Source: Rhizobium sp. BK313 (GTDB lineage Bacteria; Pseudomonadota; Alphaproteobacteria; Rhizobiales; Rhizobiaceae). Taken from it: a stretch of 64,000 nucleotides of DNA. The position numbers and the translations under genes were made by a program. The notes beneath the pieces are model-generated. The model had not been told where the DNA came from. It saw only the letters and a program-made list of their open reading frames with translations, and searched no databases. The first letter of the stretch is position 1. Each line of letters starts with the position of its first letter. The stretch spans positions 620,001 to 684,000 of the forward strand of contig NZ_JACHZQ010000001.1 in NCBI RefSeq assembly GCF_014193655.1. The letters run 5' to 3'. Positions 1-8,819 of this stretch are shown here, piece after piece.

Positions 1-42
1 GCCCTCTTTTTATTTGTCCAACGATAGCTTCAAATAGTCCAG

Positions 43-54
43 TCGTCCGGACGA
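43..54. promoter_or_regulatory. 12-bp perfect palindrome upstream of the methyltransferase-GntR pair
   Basis: TCGTCCGGACGA is its own reverse complement and lies 65 bp before the ATG at 119. Two further GTCC words sit at about 16 and 37. It is a candidate operator, perhaps for the GntR-type regulator encoded just downstream, since such regulators often control their own transcription. Only the symmetry is seen; binding is inferred. Confidence 0.3.
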
Positions 55-118
55 ATTCATGTGTTTGTCACAGAGCTGCGTTATTGCTCGCTCAGTCCAC
101 TCCAACAGCGAGCGCATC

Positions 119-805
119 ATGACAAACGCAGCAACTACCTACGCAACGTGGCATACCGAACCGAATGGCGACATCGCGATGGCGGAGTCGCATAGTCCGC
201 TTTGGCGGCATTTCATCGAGACCGTGCCGGAGCGGGATTTTTCGTCGAAAACGGTGCTGGATTTCGGCTGCAATCGCGGCGGCTTCCTGCGGCTGCTTCA
301 CGCGATGCGGCCATTCCGCCGCGGTGTCGGCATCGACATCGCCTCGGACTCAGTTGCGGCGGCTGTCGCAGCCAAGGGTAACATGCCGCTGCAATTTCAT
401 GTGACCACTGATCTCACTCCCTTTGCCGACAGCTTCGATGTCGCCTTCAGCTATGAGGTCGTTTACCTCCTGCCGGAGCTCAAGCGGCATGCCGAGCAGA
501 TGTTCGAGGTCATGCGCAATGGCGGCGTCTATTATGCCGTCACTGGTTGCCACAATGAGATGCCGCTTTGGCCGAAGTGGCGCGAGCTGATCGGCGCCAA
601 CAGCAATGCGCCGGTGCAGGATCGCGCCCCGCAAGATTATATCGATGCCTTCGTAGCAGCGGGCTTTGATGTCTCCGTCAGGCGTTTCGGCTATGACGGC
701 TTCGTCAGCGGGTCGAAGGATCGTAAATATTATCCGAGTATTCTTGATGCGCTGAGCTATCCTGCTGAATACAAGCTGTTGTTCCGGCTTGAGAAGCGCG
801 TGTGA
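119..805 (+). CDS. class I SAM-dependent methyltransferase, substrate unknown
   Basis: A 228-residue Rossmann-fold methyltransferase. Motif I is VLDFGCNRGG at about residues 45-54, followed by an acidic GIDIASD strand that would bind the SAM ribose. An ATG at 59 in the same frame would add 20 residues with no domain content, so the ATG at 119 is preferred, although its ribosome binding site is weak. The gene ends one base before the GntR regulator gene, so the two are probably cotranscribed. No signal peptide or membrane segment is visible, so it is likely cytosolic. The substrate (small molecule, lipid or protein) cannot be read from the sequence. Confidence 0.8.
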   Translation: MTNAATTYATWHTEPNGDIAMAESHSPLWRHFIETVPERDFSSKTVLDFGCNRGGFLRLLHAMRPFRRGVGIDIASDSVAAAVAAKGNMPLQFHVTTDLTPFADSFDVAFSYEVVYLLPELKRHAEQMFEVMRNGGVYYAVTGCHNEMPLWPKWRELIGANSNAPVQDRAPQDYIDAFVAAGFDVSVRRFGYDGFVSGSKDRKYYPSILDALSYPAEYKLLFRLEKRV

Positions 806-806
806 C

Positions 807-1535
807 ATGGAGACGATCGATCGCAAGAGCGGCAGCGCTCTCTGGCATCAGATCGGCGAAATCCTGGCGGCGGACATCGCCGCCGGGATTTTCGCGCCGG
901 GGGACCGGCTGCCGACGGAACCGGAGCTGATGCAGCGCTTTGGTGTCAGCCGGTTTACTGTGCGACAGGCGCTCGGCCGTCTGGAGCAGCGCGGATTGGT
1001 GCGCGCGGAGCAGGGACGGGGAACCTTCGTTCACAAGGGCGTACTCGACTATACGCTCTCGAAGAAGACACGGTTTTCCCAGAATATGGTCGACCAGGGT
1101 TTCGAGCCCGGCGGCGAACTGTTGATCCACGAGATCATTCCTGCGTCCGAGCATGTGGCCGCGCGACTGCGGCTTGCACCGGGCGACCCGGTGATCCATC
1201 GCCGCGGTGTCATGACGGCCGATGGCATGCCTATCGAATGTGGCGACAGCTATTATCCGGCGGAACGTTTTCCCGATTTCGACAAGGCAAGGCTGCGCTA
1301 TCCGACGATTACTGCTGCGCTCGCCAGCTACGGCGTCCACGACTATGTGCGTCTATCGACTGAGATCGAAGCACGCATGCCGACTGCCGAAGAGGCGAGG
1401 CTGTTGCGCCAGCCGAAGTCCTTACCGGTGCTTGTTACCCTCAAGGTGGACGTCGATACCGCCGGTGTGCCCATCGCCTTTGCGGAGGCGCTGTGGCCAG
1501 CGGAACGGGTGACCTTCAAAGTTGATGTGGGATAA
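807..1535 (+). CDS. GntR/HutC-family transcriptional regulator (PhnF-like)
   Basis: A 242-residue regulator with an N-terminal winged helix (about residues 8-75, core LPTEPELMQRFGVSRFTVRQ) and a C-terminal UTRA ligand-binding domain (about 95-240), the architecture of the HutC/PhnF subgroup. The start at 807 follows the methyltransferase stop after one base; an upstream in-frame start at 789 would overlap that gene. PhnF regulates phosphonate use in other bacteria, but no phosphonate gene lies beside it here, so the effector and targets are unknown. It converges on the VOC gene with a gap of only 10 bases. Confidence 0.85.
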   Translation: METIDRKSGSALWHQIGEILAADIAAGIFAPGDRLPTEPELMQRFGVSRFTVRQALGRLEQRGLVRAEQGRGTFVHKGVLDYTLSKKTRFSQNMVDQGFEPGGELLIHEIIPASEHVAARLRLAPGDPVIHRRGVMTADGMPIECGDSYYPAERFPDFDKARLRYPTITAALASYGVHDYVRLSTEIEARMPTAEEARLLRQPKSLPVLVTLKVDVDTAGVPIAFAEALWPAERVTFKVDVG

Positions 1536-1545
1536 AACGACGTGT

Positions 1546-1896
1546 CTATTTGTGCGACAGGATGTTCACCGTCTTGCCGAAAGGATCGCGAACATAGAAG
1601 CGCCTGACACCCCAGGGTTCGTCGGTCAGATCGTAGACAATATCGAACTGCATCGATTGGGCGCGGTGATAGATCTGGTCGACATCATCGACCTCTATGG
1701 ACAGATCGGGGACAAGGGTTCCCGAGCCGCCTTCGCTGGCGATGCTGATCTGCGGCGCGGTCGGTGCTTTCGAGGCGAAGGTGATGATCCAGCCGTGGTC
1801 CATGACAATATCCAGGCCGAGCAGGTCGCCATAGAAGACACGAGCGCTAGCGGGATCAACGGCATGCAGATTGGGGACAATGCGCAGGACAGTCAT
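1546..1896 (-). CDS. VOC superfamily (glyoxalase/dioxygenase fold) protein
   Basis: A 116-residue single-domain protein of the vicinal oxygen chelate fold, with two beta-alpha-beta-beta-beta units (start MTVLRIVPNL; second unit VPDLSIEVDDVDQIY; ending with VRDPFGKTVNILSH). The expected metal-ligand pattern is incomplete: no clear first-strand histidine and a terminal Asp/Gly instead of Glu. It may therefore be a binding protein (bleomycin-resistance type) rather than a glyoxalase. A good AAGGAG site precedes the ATG at 1896. It lies downstream of ribH2 on the same strand, 59 bases away, and may be read through from it. Confidence 0.75.
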   Translation of the reverse strand: MTVLRIVPNLHAVDPASARVFYGDLLGLDIVMDHGWIITFASKAPTAPQISIASEGGSGTLVPDLSIEVDDVDQIYHRAQSMQFDIVYDLTDEPWGVRRFYVRDPFGKTVNILSHK

Positions 1897-1955
1897 ACGA
1901 TGCTCCTTGGCGGAGAAATGGAGGCGAGCCTTTGCCGCGCCTCCACCATCTTACC

Positions 1956-2444
<489 letters not shown>

Positions 2445-2492
2445 TCAAGGGTTTAACTTAATATCCCTTGGGCGAACACGCAGGATCGCTTA

Positions 2493-2513
2493 AGCCCCTC
2501 GCGCGGAGGAGCT
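2493..2513 (-). promoter_or_regulatory. hairpin between FMN aptamer and ribH2 (possible expression platform)
   Basis: Read on the minus strand, AGCTCCTC and GAGGGGCT form an 8-bp stem (one G-U pair) around a CGCGC loop, just 3' of the FMN aptamer. There is no U-run after it, so a simple terminator is unlikely. It could be part of the riboswitch expression platform. Confidence 0.4.
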
Positions 2514-2527
2514 GTCGATCCAGCTTG

Positions 2528-2666
2528 CTCTCTTCCATCCGGACTATACCGTCGGCTCCGGCTTCTCACCGGATCTGCTGACCCTTCCGGCGAAGCGGAA
2601 GGCGCTCGCGGGCTCGGAGACTAGTCTCCATACCGCCGGTGGGGAATTGCACCCCGCCCTGAGAAC
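2528..2666 (-). promoter_or_regulatory. FMN riboswitch (RFN element)
   Basis: On the minus strand the segment contains the conserved RFN blocks in order: CAGGGCGGGGTG near the 5' end, AATTCCCCACCGGCGGT, a variable GC-rich stem with GAAGCGGAAGG, TCAGCAGATCCGGTGAGA, GCCGGAGCCGACGGT, and a closing TATAGTCCGGATG followed by GAAGAGAG. The outer blocks pair to close the six-helix junction. It sits about 95 bases before the ribH2 ATG, its usual target in Rhizobiales. The primary-sequence match to the RFN consensus is unmistakable; the exact borders are approximate. Confidence 0.95.
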
Positions 2667-2700
2667 GGCTGGACTATAAATGCGGTGCAACAAAAAACAA

Positions 2701-2730
2701 AGAAAAACGCCGGGCGATTTACCCGGCGCT
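2701..2730 (-). terminator. Rho-independent terminator of the ABC transporter operon
   Basis: On the minus strand GCGCCGGGT and CGCCCGGCG-type arms fold around AAAT and are followed by TTTTTCTTTG. It lies 31 bases past the stop of the ATPase gene, the last gene of the operon. Confidence 0.85.
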
Positions 2731-2760
2731 TGCGAAAAATCTGTCCAATTGTCCCGTCGA

Positions 2761-3822
2761 TCAGTCCTGAATGACGAGCAGATCGGAGGAAGCGAAACGC
2801 AATGTCACCTTTTCCCCGACGCTGGGAGGCATCATGCCCGGGCTGTTGAACATGTCGAAGGAAATGGTGTTGCCGCCGACATTCATGCGCGTGCGGATGA
2901 CCGAACCCAGGAAGTGCGCCGATGAGACTTCACCGGTCAAGGCCGTATCGCCCTTGGCCGATTCCGCCAGCGAGCCGGCTTCCGGACGCAGCGCCAGCGA
3001 TACGGTGTCACCGGGCTTGTAGGCGGTGACCGATTGCTTCAGCGTCACACCCTGATCGCCGATCATGATGCGGTTGCTGTCCGGATCGACGACCTTACCT
3101 TCGATGAGGTTCAATGTACCGACGAAGGAGGCGACGAAGCGCGTGGCCGGCGTGTTGTAGATTTCGAAGGGCGTGCCGATTTGATCGGCACGGCCGGCGT
3201 TCATCACAACGATGCGGTCGGAGATCGACAGAGCTTCTTCCTGGTCGTGCGTCACGAAGACGGTGGTGATGCCGAGTTGCTGCTGGATGGCACGGATTTC
3301 TTCGCGCAGCGATACACGAATCTTGGCATCAAGCGCCGAGAGCGGTTCGTCCAGCAGGAGAACCTGCGGCTTGACGGCGATGGCTCGAGCGAGCGCGACG
3401 CGCTGCTGCTGGCCGCCGGACATCTGGAAGGGGTAGCGGCCGGCGAGATGATCGAGCTTGATCAGGCCGAGCATTTCCTTGACGCGCTTGTCGATCTCGG
3501 GCTTGGCGACACCGGCGACCTTGAGGCCGAAGGCGACATTGTCATGCACTGTCATGTTCGGGAACAACGCATAGGCCTGGAATACCATGCCGATGTTGCG
3601 CTGGTTCGGCTTCAGCGGACGCTGGTCCTTGCCGTTGATCGTCAGCGTACCGGCAGACGGGGTTTCGAAACCTGCGATCATGCGGAGAACGGTCGTCTTG
3701 CCGCAGCCAGACGGTCCGAGGAAGGAGATAAATTCCCCTTTCTCGATATGCATAGTGAAGTCGTGAACGACCTTGGTTTCGCCGAAGGACTTCTTGATGT
3801 TGGTAAGTTCGAGAAAAGCCAT
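2761..3822 (-). CDS. ABC transporter ATP-binding protein (PotA/AfuC/PhnT type)
   Basis: A 353-residue ATPase of the importer class that serves polyamine, iron or 2-aminoethylphosphonate-like solutes. Walker A is GPSGCGKTT at about 36-44, the signature is MSGGQQQRVALARA, Walker B is LLLDEPLSALDAK, and the switch histidine follows in VFVTHDQEEAL. A C-terminal TOBE-type domain (about 240-350) would contact regulators or the permease. It is the last gene of a four-gene minus-strand operon, 11 bases after the second permease gene. The solute is unknown; location next to the amine-catabolism genes suggests an amine or amino alcohol. Confidence 0.9.
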   Translation of the reverse strand: MAFLELTNIKKSFGETKVVHDFTMHIEKGEFISFLGPSGCGKTTVLRMIAGFETPSAGTLTINGKDQRPLKPNQRNIGMVFQAYALFPNMTVHDNVAFGLKVAGVAKPEIDKRVKEMLGLIKLDHLAGRYPFQMSGGQQQRVALARAIAVKPQVLLLDEPLSALDAKIRVSLREEIRAIQQQLGITTVFVTHDQEEALSISDRIVVMNAGRADQIGTPFEIYNTPATRFVASFVGTLNLIEGKVVDPDSNRIMIGDQGVTLKQSVTAYKPGDTVSLALRPEAGSLAESAKGDTALTGEVSSAHFLGSVIRTRMNVGGNTISFDMFNSPGMMPPSVGEKVTLRFASSDLLVIQD

Positions 3823-3833
3823 GGTGTGAAGCC

Positions 3834-4622
3834 TTACGCCTTAATCGGAGCGGATTTGGAGAAGCGGGAAACGAGCTGGAGGAGGCCCATGCTGAGCCAG
3901 GTCACAGCAAGCGCGATGATCGCCAGCGCCGACGGCTCGTAAGCCTTGTTGGCGCCGATGAGCTGCATATAGGGGCCGAAGGCCGGACGATTGAGCAGCG
4001 ACGCCATGGTGAACTCACCCATGACGATCGCGAGTGTGATGAAAGCACCGGAAAGCACACCGCTCATCACATTCGGGAAGATGCATTTGAACATGATCGT
4101 CGTCCATTTTGCACCCAAGCTTTCCGCCGCTTCCGTCAGCGTCCCGACATCGATGGTGCGCATAGCCGTATCTACCGAACGGTACATATAGGGCAATGAC
4201 AACACAATGTAGGAGCAGACGAGCAGAAGGTTAGTCGTCGAGTTATAGCCAGTCAGCGGCAGGATCGACGACGAATTATAGAGGCGGAGATAGCCGAAGA
4301 CGATGACGATGGCGGGAATGACCAGCGGCATCAGCGTGACGAATTCGACGATAGGACGGATCTGCGGCAGACGCAGCCGCACCCAATAGGCAGTCGGCAC
4401 GACGAGAAGCATGCCGAAGATGATGGTCAGAAGCGCCATCAGCATGGAAAAGCCGAAGGCGACCAGGAAGCCGAAGTCCGAAAAGACGGATCTGTAGGCG
4501 TCGAAGCTGTAGGCATCGCGGCGCATGCGCAGCGAAAACTCCAGCGTACCGATGAGCGGTACGAAGAAATAAATGACGCCAATGGCGACTGCGATCCAGG
4601 CAAAGAATTTTTGCAGCTTCAT
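3834..4622 (-). CDS. ABC transporter permease (second)
   Basis: A 262-residue inner-membrane permease with about six hydrophobic segments and the EAA-loop motif (EAAESLGAKWTTIMFKCIFP, about 175-194) that docks the ATPase. The chosen ATG at 4622 overlaps the stop of the preceding permease gene as ATGA; a GTG at 4631 would add three residues. The pairing with a second permease of the same family shows a heterodimeric channel, as in PotBC or PhnUV importers. Confidence 0.9.
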   Translation of the reverse strand: MKLQKFFAWIAVAIGVIYFFVPLIGTLEFSLRMRRDAYSFDAYRSVFSDFGFLVAFGFSMLMALLTIIFGMLLVVPTAYWVRLRLPQIRPIVEFVTLMPLVIPAIVIVFGYLRLYNSSSILPLTGYNSTTNLLLVCSYIVLSLPYMYRSVDTAMRTIDVGTLTEAAESLGAKWTTIMFKCIFPNVMSGVLSGAFITLAIVMGEFTMASLLNRPAFGPYMQLIGANKAYEPSALAIIALAVTWLSMGLLQLVSRFSKSAPIKA

Positions 4623-5509
4623 TTTTGCCACCGTTCAGCGCGCATGCGCATCAAGATATAGATGACGTTTGAAATACCTGTGATGACGATCATACCCAGC
4701 GCCAGAGCATAGCCAAGGTTGGCATTGTGCAGCACGTCGCCGCGGATCTGCGCATAAAGCACGATCGGGACGATGTTCAGCGAGCTGCCGGTAAGCGCAA
4801 TTGCGGTTGCGATGGCACCAAAGGAGTTGGCGAACAGCAGCAGCGTCGTGCCGAGCAGGCTGGGCCAGAGGATCGGCAGGGCGACCATCAGCCAATATTG
4901 CTTGTTGGTGGCGCCGAGAATGGAGGCAGCTTCGCGCCATTCTTTCTTCATGCCGTCCAGCGCCGGCGTGATGATCAGCACCATCAGCGGGATCTGGAAA
5001 TACATATAGGTAATGGTGAGGCCGAAGAAGCTCAGAAGATTGAAGCCGGTGGCGTAAAGGTTCAAACCGAAATGGGCAAGCAATATGGTCACAAGGCCTT
5101 GGCGGCCTAGCGTTGCGATGAAAGAGAAGGCTAGCGGCACGCCGGCGAAATTGGACGCGACGCCGGAAAAGGTCAGGAATCCGTGGCGGACCCAGGAGGG
5201 GAGACCGCCGAGTACAAGCGCCCAGGCAAGGTAGAAGCCGATGATCGCGCCGCCGAGTGCCGAGGCGACCGAGATTTTGATACTGATCCAATAGGCGCTC
5301 ATGATGGTCGGCGTGAACAGGTCGCCGAGATTCTTGAGCGTGAAACTCCCGTCCGGCGTCAGAAACGCGCCCATGACGAGGTAGAGCGTCGGGACAATCA
5401 GGAACAACAGGGTGAAGATCGCGAAGGGGGCAATGCCCAACCAGTCGACGACGACACGCTTGTTGATCAGGGGTGCAGTACTGACCGTTGATGTTGTGAC
5501 GGTGCTCAT
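4619..5509 (-). CDS. ABC transporter permease (first)
   Basis: A 296-residue permease with about six transmembrane segments and the EAA loop (EAASILGATNKQYWLMVALP) in the C-terminal third. The longer reading from a TTG at 5521 is possible, but the ATG at 5509 sits better behind a GGGG-rich site. It is translationally coupled to the next permease gene by an ATGA overlap. Upstream, a strong hairpin separates it from the binding-protein gene. Confidence 0.88.
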   Translation of the reverse strand: MSTVTTSTVSTAPLINKRVVVDWLGIAPFAIFTLLFLIVPTLYLVMGAFLTPDGSFTLKNLGDLFTPTIMSAYWISIKISVASALGGAIIGFYLAWALVLGGLPSWVRHGFLTFSGVASNFAGVPLAFSFIATLGRQGLVTILLAHFGLNLYATGFNLLSFFGLTITYMYFQIPLMVLIITPALDGMKKEWREAASILGATNKQYWLMVALPILWPSLLGTTLLLFANSFGAIATAIALTGSSLNIVPIVLYAQIRGDVLHNANLGYALALGMIVITGISNVIYILMRMRAERWQK

Positions 5510-5539
5510 GAGGGGCCCCAATTTGCGGCGTCGGAAATG

Positions 5540-5573
5540 GAAAACCTCCCCGCCGAAACGGGGAGGTCATGTC
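5540..5573 (-). terminator. intercistronic hairpin between binding-protein and permease genes
   Basis: On the minus strand GACCTCCCCG and CGGGGAGG fold around TTTCGG and are followed by TTTTCC. It lies right after the stop of the periplasmic binding-protein gene. Such hairpins commonly stop part of the transcripts or protect the upstream mRNA, giving more binding protein than permease. The structure is seen; the role is inferred. Confidence 0.7.
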
Positions 5574-5581
5574 GAATGAGA

Positions 5582-6685
5582 TTACTGAACGTTCGAACCG
5601 ACGACGCTGTCCCACTGCTTGGTGATGACAGCCGAACCGGCGTTCTGCTCGTCGAGCGTCGGGAAGACAGCCTTTTCATAGGCTGCTGCCGGCGGCAGCT
5701 TGTCGAGAAGGTCCTGCGGAACCTTCTTGTTCTTCGCGAGGTCGTTGAAGCGGATCGGGTGGCAATAGCCCTTCAGCCAGCCGATTTGGCCTTCGTCGGA
5801 ATAGAGGAATTCCATCCAGAGCTTGGCAGCATTCGGGTGCGGAGCGAAAGCCGAGATCGCCTGAACGTAAACGCCAGCGATAACGCCCGAAGCCGGAACC
5901 GTAACGTCGACCGGCGGGTTGCCGTTCAGGCTGTCGCGCCATGCGAGGCCGTTATAGTCCCAAGCAACGACGATCGGGGTGGAACCCTGAGCGAGCGAAG
6001 CCGACTTGCCGATGATCGGAACGAAGTTGCCAGCCTTGTTGAGCTGGGCGAAGTACTTCAGGCCAGCGTCGCCAACCTTGGTTGCATCCTTCTCGCCAGC
6101 GGCGAGACCGGCTGCGTAAACGGCCTGAACAGCCTGGTTCGAGGCGCGCGGATCGCCAGCGAGCGATACCGTGTTGGCGTATTCCGGCTTCTGCAGGTCA
6201 GCCCAGTCCTTCGGCGGGTTCTTGACGACGTCCTTGTTCACGACGAAGGAGAGAACGCCGTAGTAGTCGCCGTACCAGAAGCCGTCGGCATCCTTGGCGC
6301 TGTCCGGGATCGAGTCCCAGGTCGAAACCTTGTAAGGCTGCAGCAGGCCGTCTTTCTTGGCCGTCGGGCCGAAGGAAAGACCAACGTCGATGACGTCGGG
6401 AGCCTGCGGACCGGTGTTGCCCTTGTTGGCGCGGATGGCTTCAACTTCGTCACCCGAACCAGCGTCCGGGTTCAGTTCGTTGACGTCGATGCCGTACTTT
6501 GCCTTGAAAGCAGCGATGAGATCGCCATAACCGCACCAGTTGTGTGGCAGAGCGATGGTGGTCAGCGTGCCTTCCTTCTTGGCGGCAGCGATGAGGTCTG
6601 CGCTCGGTTCAGCAGCAGCGATGGCAGTCGAAGCTACGAGCATCGCAGTGGAGAGCGTCAGAAGACGATGAATTTTCGAGATCAC
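5582..6685 (-). CDS. ABC transporter periplasmic solute-binding protein
   Basis: A 367-residue extracellular solute-binding protein of family 1. It has a cleavable signal peptide (basic start, hydrophobic core at about 8-24, likely cut after IAAAE-region alanines). Family features include AAKKEGTLTTIALP at the mature start, VIDVGLSFG, and a C-terminal lobe with FLYSDEGQIGWLKGYCHP. It is the first gene of the operon, read toward the permeases and ATPase. Two cysteines (in HNWCGYG and KGYCHP) could form a disulfide. Ligand not identifiable; the RpiR regulator gene adjoins on the same strand 188 bases upstream. Confidence 0.9.
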   Translation of the reverse strand: MISKIHRLLTLSTAMLVASTAIAAAEPSADLIAAAKKEGTLTTIALPHNWCGYGDLIAAFKAKYGIDVNELNPDAGSGDEVEAIRANKGNTGPQAPDVIDVGLSFGPTAKKDGLLQPYKVSTWDSIPDSAKDADGFWYGDYYGVLSFVVNKDVVKNPPKDWADLQKPEYANTVSLAGDPRASNQAVQAVYAAGLAAGEKDATKVGDAGLKYFAQLNKAGNFVPIIGKSASLAQGSTPIVVAWDYNGLAWRDSLNGNPPVDVTVPASGVIAGVYVQAISAFAPHPNAAKLWMEFLYSDEGQIGWLKGYCHPIRFNDLAKNKKVPQDLLDKLPPAAAYEKAVFPTLDEQNAGSAVITKQWDSVVGSNVQ

Positions 6686-6873
6686 TGGTATTCCTCCTTT
6701 TGGGTTTTCAGTGTCTGGCGTTGCTGTTAATGACGTTGCATGAAGGTTGTGTGACGGGTTCCAGTGGGTTGCGTTTCTTGAAACATCGGGGATTTGCTTT
6801 TTAGTCGCTAATGATGACAGGCGCTGTCTTGCCGGCCGATCCCCAGAAGTAATTTTATACTTTCCCTTCCTCC

Positions 6874-7746
6874 CTAGCTCAGCTTACGGAACAGCCTTGT
6901 TTGTTCGAACAGGCCTTCGAGCGTTTTCATGCGCTCACTCGTCTCGTCCCAGGTCGAGCTTTGTACGGCTTCGATAAGGGCCTCGACGATGAAGAGGGTT
7001 ACGACGGAGGAATCCCAGGCCGACGGTGCCTCGATCTGCACGCGAAACGTGTGTTTCGCATGCTTGGCGGCAGGGGTCGCCCATTGATCGGTGAAGACGA
7101 TGATCTCGGCTCCGTGGCGGCGCGCCGCGGCGGCGAGGCTGACCATCTCCTGCTCATAGCGGCGGATATCGAAGATCACCAGCAGGTCGCCGGGGTTCAT
7201 GTTCAGAACATATTGCGGCCAGGAACTGGAATTGGAGGAGAGCAGCGTCGTATTCGGACGGATGACCTGCATATGGGTGAAGAAATATTCGGCAAGTGCG
7301 CCGGTGATGCGTCCACCGACGAAATAAAGCCCGCGCTTGCGCTCCGACAACAGTGCAGCGACGCCATCGAAAGTTACCGCATCGATATCCGTCAAGGTCT
7401 GGCGGAGGTTGCCCATGATTGCGTCGGCAAAGCGATTGAGAATATGTGTACCAGGGGCATTGGATGCCCAGCGGTCATGCTTCGTAAGCGGATTTGAAAT
7501 GGTCGCCTCAACCTCCTGATGGAGGCGGGACTGAAAGTCGGGATAACCCTTGAAACCGAGCTTCTGCACCATGCGTGCCACAGTCGGCGTGGAAACCCGC
7601 GCATTTTCGGCGACCGTCGTAATGCTGCCCAGCCCCGAAACCGGGTAGTTGTCAAGCAGGCTCTTGGCCAGCTGCTTTTCGGCGCGCGTCAGCGCGTCGA
7701 ATTGGGCATTGATTACGTCTGAAACTGTTTTCGACGCATTGCTCAC
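6874..7746 (-). CDS. MurR/RpiR-family transcriptional regulator with SIS domain
   Basis: A 290-residue regulator with an N-terminal RpiR helix-turn-helix (about 1-77, recognition part VAENARVSTPTVARMVQKLG) and a sugar-isomerase (SIS) fold at about 125-260. The start is a GTG at 7746 behind GGGGAG. It sits between the ABC operon (same strand) and the divergent gamma-glutamyl catabolism genes, which makes it the obvious local regulator. RpiR proteins usually sense phosphosugars, but members of this subgroup near amino-acid or amine genes are known, so the ligand stays open. Confidence 0.88.
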   Translation of the reverse strand: MSNASKTVSDVINAQFDALTRAEKQLAKSLLDNYPVSGLGSITTVAENARVSTPTVARMVQKLGFKGYPDFQSRLHQEVEATISNPLTKHDRWASNAPGTHILNRFADAIMGNLRQTLTDIDAVTFDGVAALLSERKRGLYFVGGRITGALAEYFFTHMQVIRPNTTLLSSNSSSWPQYVLNMNPGDLLVIFDIRRYEQEMVSLAAAARRHGAEIIVFTDQWATPAAKHAKHTFRVQIEAPSAWDSSVVTLFIVEALIEAVQSSTWDETSERMKTLEGLFEQTRLFRKLS

Positions 7747-7835
7747 TCGATTTTTGCTCCCCGGGACGGTCTTATGCCAGTCTCCTGTAGGGATTTAACT
7801 ACGCTGTCACATTTCGAGTCAATGTCACAAATGAA

Positions 7836-7846
7836 GAAATAATTTC
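7836..7846. promoter_or_regulatory. candidate RpiR operator in the divergent promoter region
   Basis: GAAAT-A-ATTTC is an inverted repeat centred between the divergent starts at 7746 and 7927. A TTGACA hexamer follows at 7856-7861 for the plus strand, without a convincing -10 at the usual spacing. A TGTCACA word occurs twice just upstream (about 7805 and 7823). The symmetric AT-rich form is typical of RpiR-family sites; binding is inferred. Confidence 0.35.
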
Positions 7847-7926
7847 AGTTTCTAGTTGACAGTCGCTGAAACCTGAAGAATTCTTTTCTTATAAAGATTT
7901 AATTAAGAAGGGGTAGGACGCCTTTG

Positions 7927-8694
7927 ATGCTTGCCCAACAAGGCATTCTGACGGAAGCTGATGGCGATTGCGTCGCGGTCGAACGGCCGGACGGAAAAAG
8001 TGCGGTTTTGATCATCTGTGAACACGCTTCGCGCACGCTGCCTGAGTATTTCGGCGATCTGGGCCTTTCGATCGAAGCGCTTTCCAGCCACATCGCCTGG
8101 GACCCGGGCGCACTGGCCGTTGCCAGGAAAATGGGTGACAATCTTGATGCTACGTTGGTCTACCAACGATTTTCGCGCCTGATCTACGACTGCAACCGGC
8201 CACCGGAAAGCGCAGGCGCCATGCCGGAAATCAGCGAGATCTATACGATCCCCGGCAACCAGCACCTGCAGGCTGCCGACCGACAGGCACGCACCGACGC
8301 TCTTTATATACCGTTCCACGATCGCATTCGGGCTCTGTTGAAAGAACGGGCCGCGAGGGAACAAAATACCGTGATCGTCACGGTTCACAGTTTTACGCCT
8401 GTGTATAACGGCAAGCAGAGGGCAGTGGAGCTTGGCATTCTTCACGATGAAGACAGCTGGCTGGCCGATCGCATGCTCGATGCAGCGGCCCATTCGCCGC
8501 TTTACCGGACTGAACGAAACGAGCCTTACGGGCCAGAGGACGGCGTCACCCATACGCTGAAATTGCATGGGCTCGCCAATGGTTTGCATAACGTTATGAT
8601 CGAGGTCCGCAACGACCTCATCGGAGATGACGTCGGCCAAGGGGTCGTGGCCGGCTATCTGACCGGGCTAATCCAGAGCAGTCTGGAAGCCTGA
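7927..8694 (+). CDS. N-formylglutamate amidohydrolase family protein (probable gamma-glutamyl-amide hydrolase)
   Basis: A 255-residue zinc amidohydrolase of the FGase family: VLIICEHASRTLP at about 28-40 and VTVHSFTPVYNG at about 150-161 hold the expected metal and substrate residues. FGases of this type cleave N-acyl glutamates. The neighbours (glutamine-synthetase-like ligase, aldehyde and alcohol dehydrogenases) suggest it removes glutamate from a gamma-glutamyl product rather than acting in histidine breakdown, for which no hut gene is near. An in-frame TTG at 7924 is an alternative start; the ATG at 7927 has TAGGA eight bases ahead. First gene of the plus-strand set, divergent from the RpiR gene. 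Confidence 0.8.
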   Translation: MLAQQGILTEADGDCVAVERPDGKSAVLIICEHASRTLPEYFGDLGLSIEALSSHIAWDPGALAVARKMGDNLDATLVYQRFSRLIYDCNRPPESAGAMPEISEIYTIPGNQHLQAADRQARTDALYIPFHDRIRALLKERAAREQNTVIVTVHSFTPVYNGKQRAVELGILHDEDSWLADRMLDAAAHSPLYRTERNEPYGPEDGVTHTLKLHGLANGLHNVMIEVRNDLIGDDVGQGVVAGYLTGLIQSSLEA

Positions 8695-8819
8695 GCATAG
8701 AAGAAAGGACCCCGGGGAGCAGTTCAACTGCAGTCGGGCCGTACGGCAAAAAGCTGGCGGCACACATGATACATGGTTGCCCGCAATTCCGCGGACGACC
8801 GGGTTTTAGGGGGAATGAC

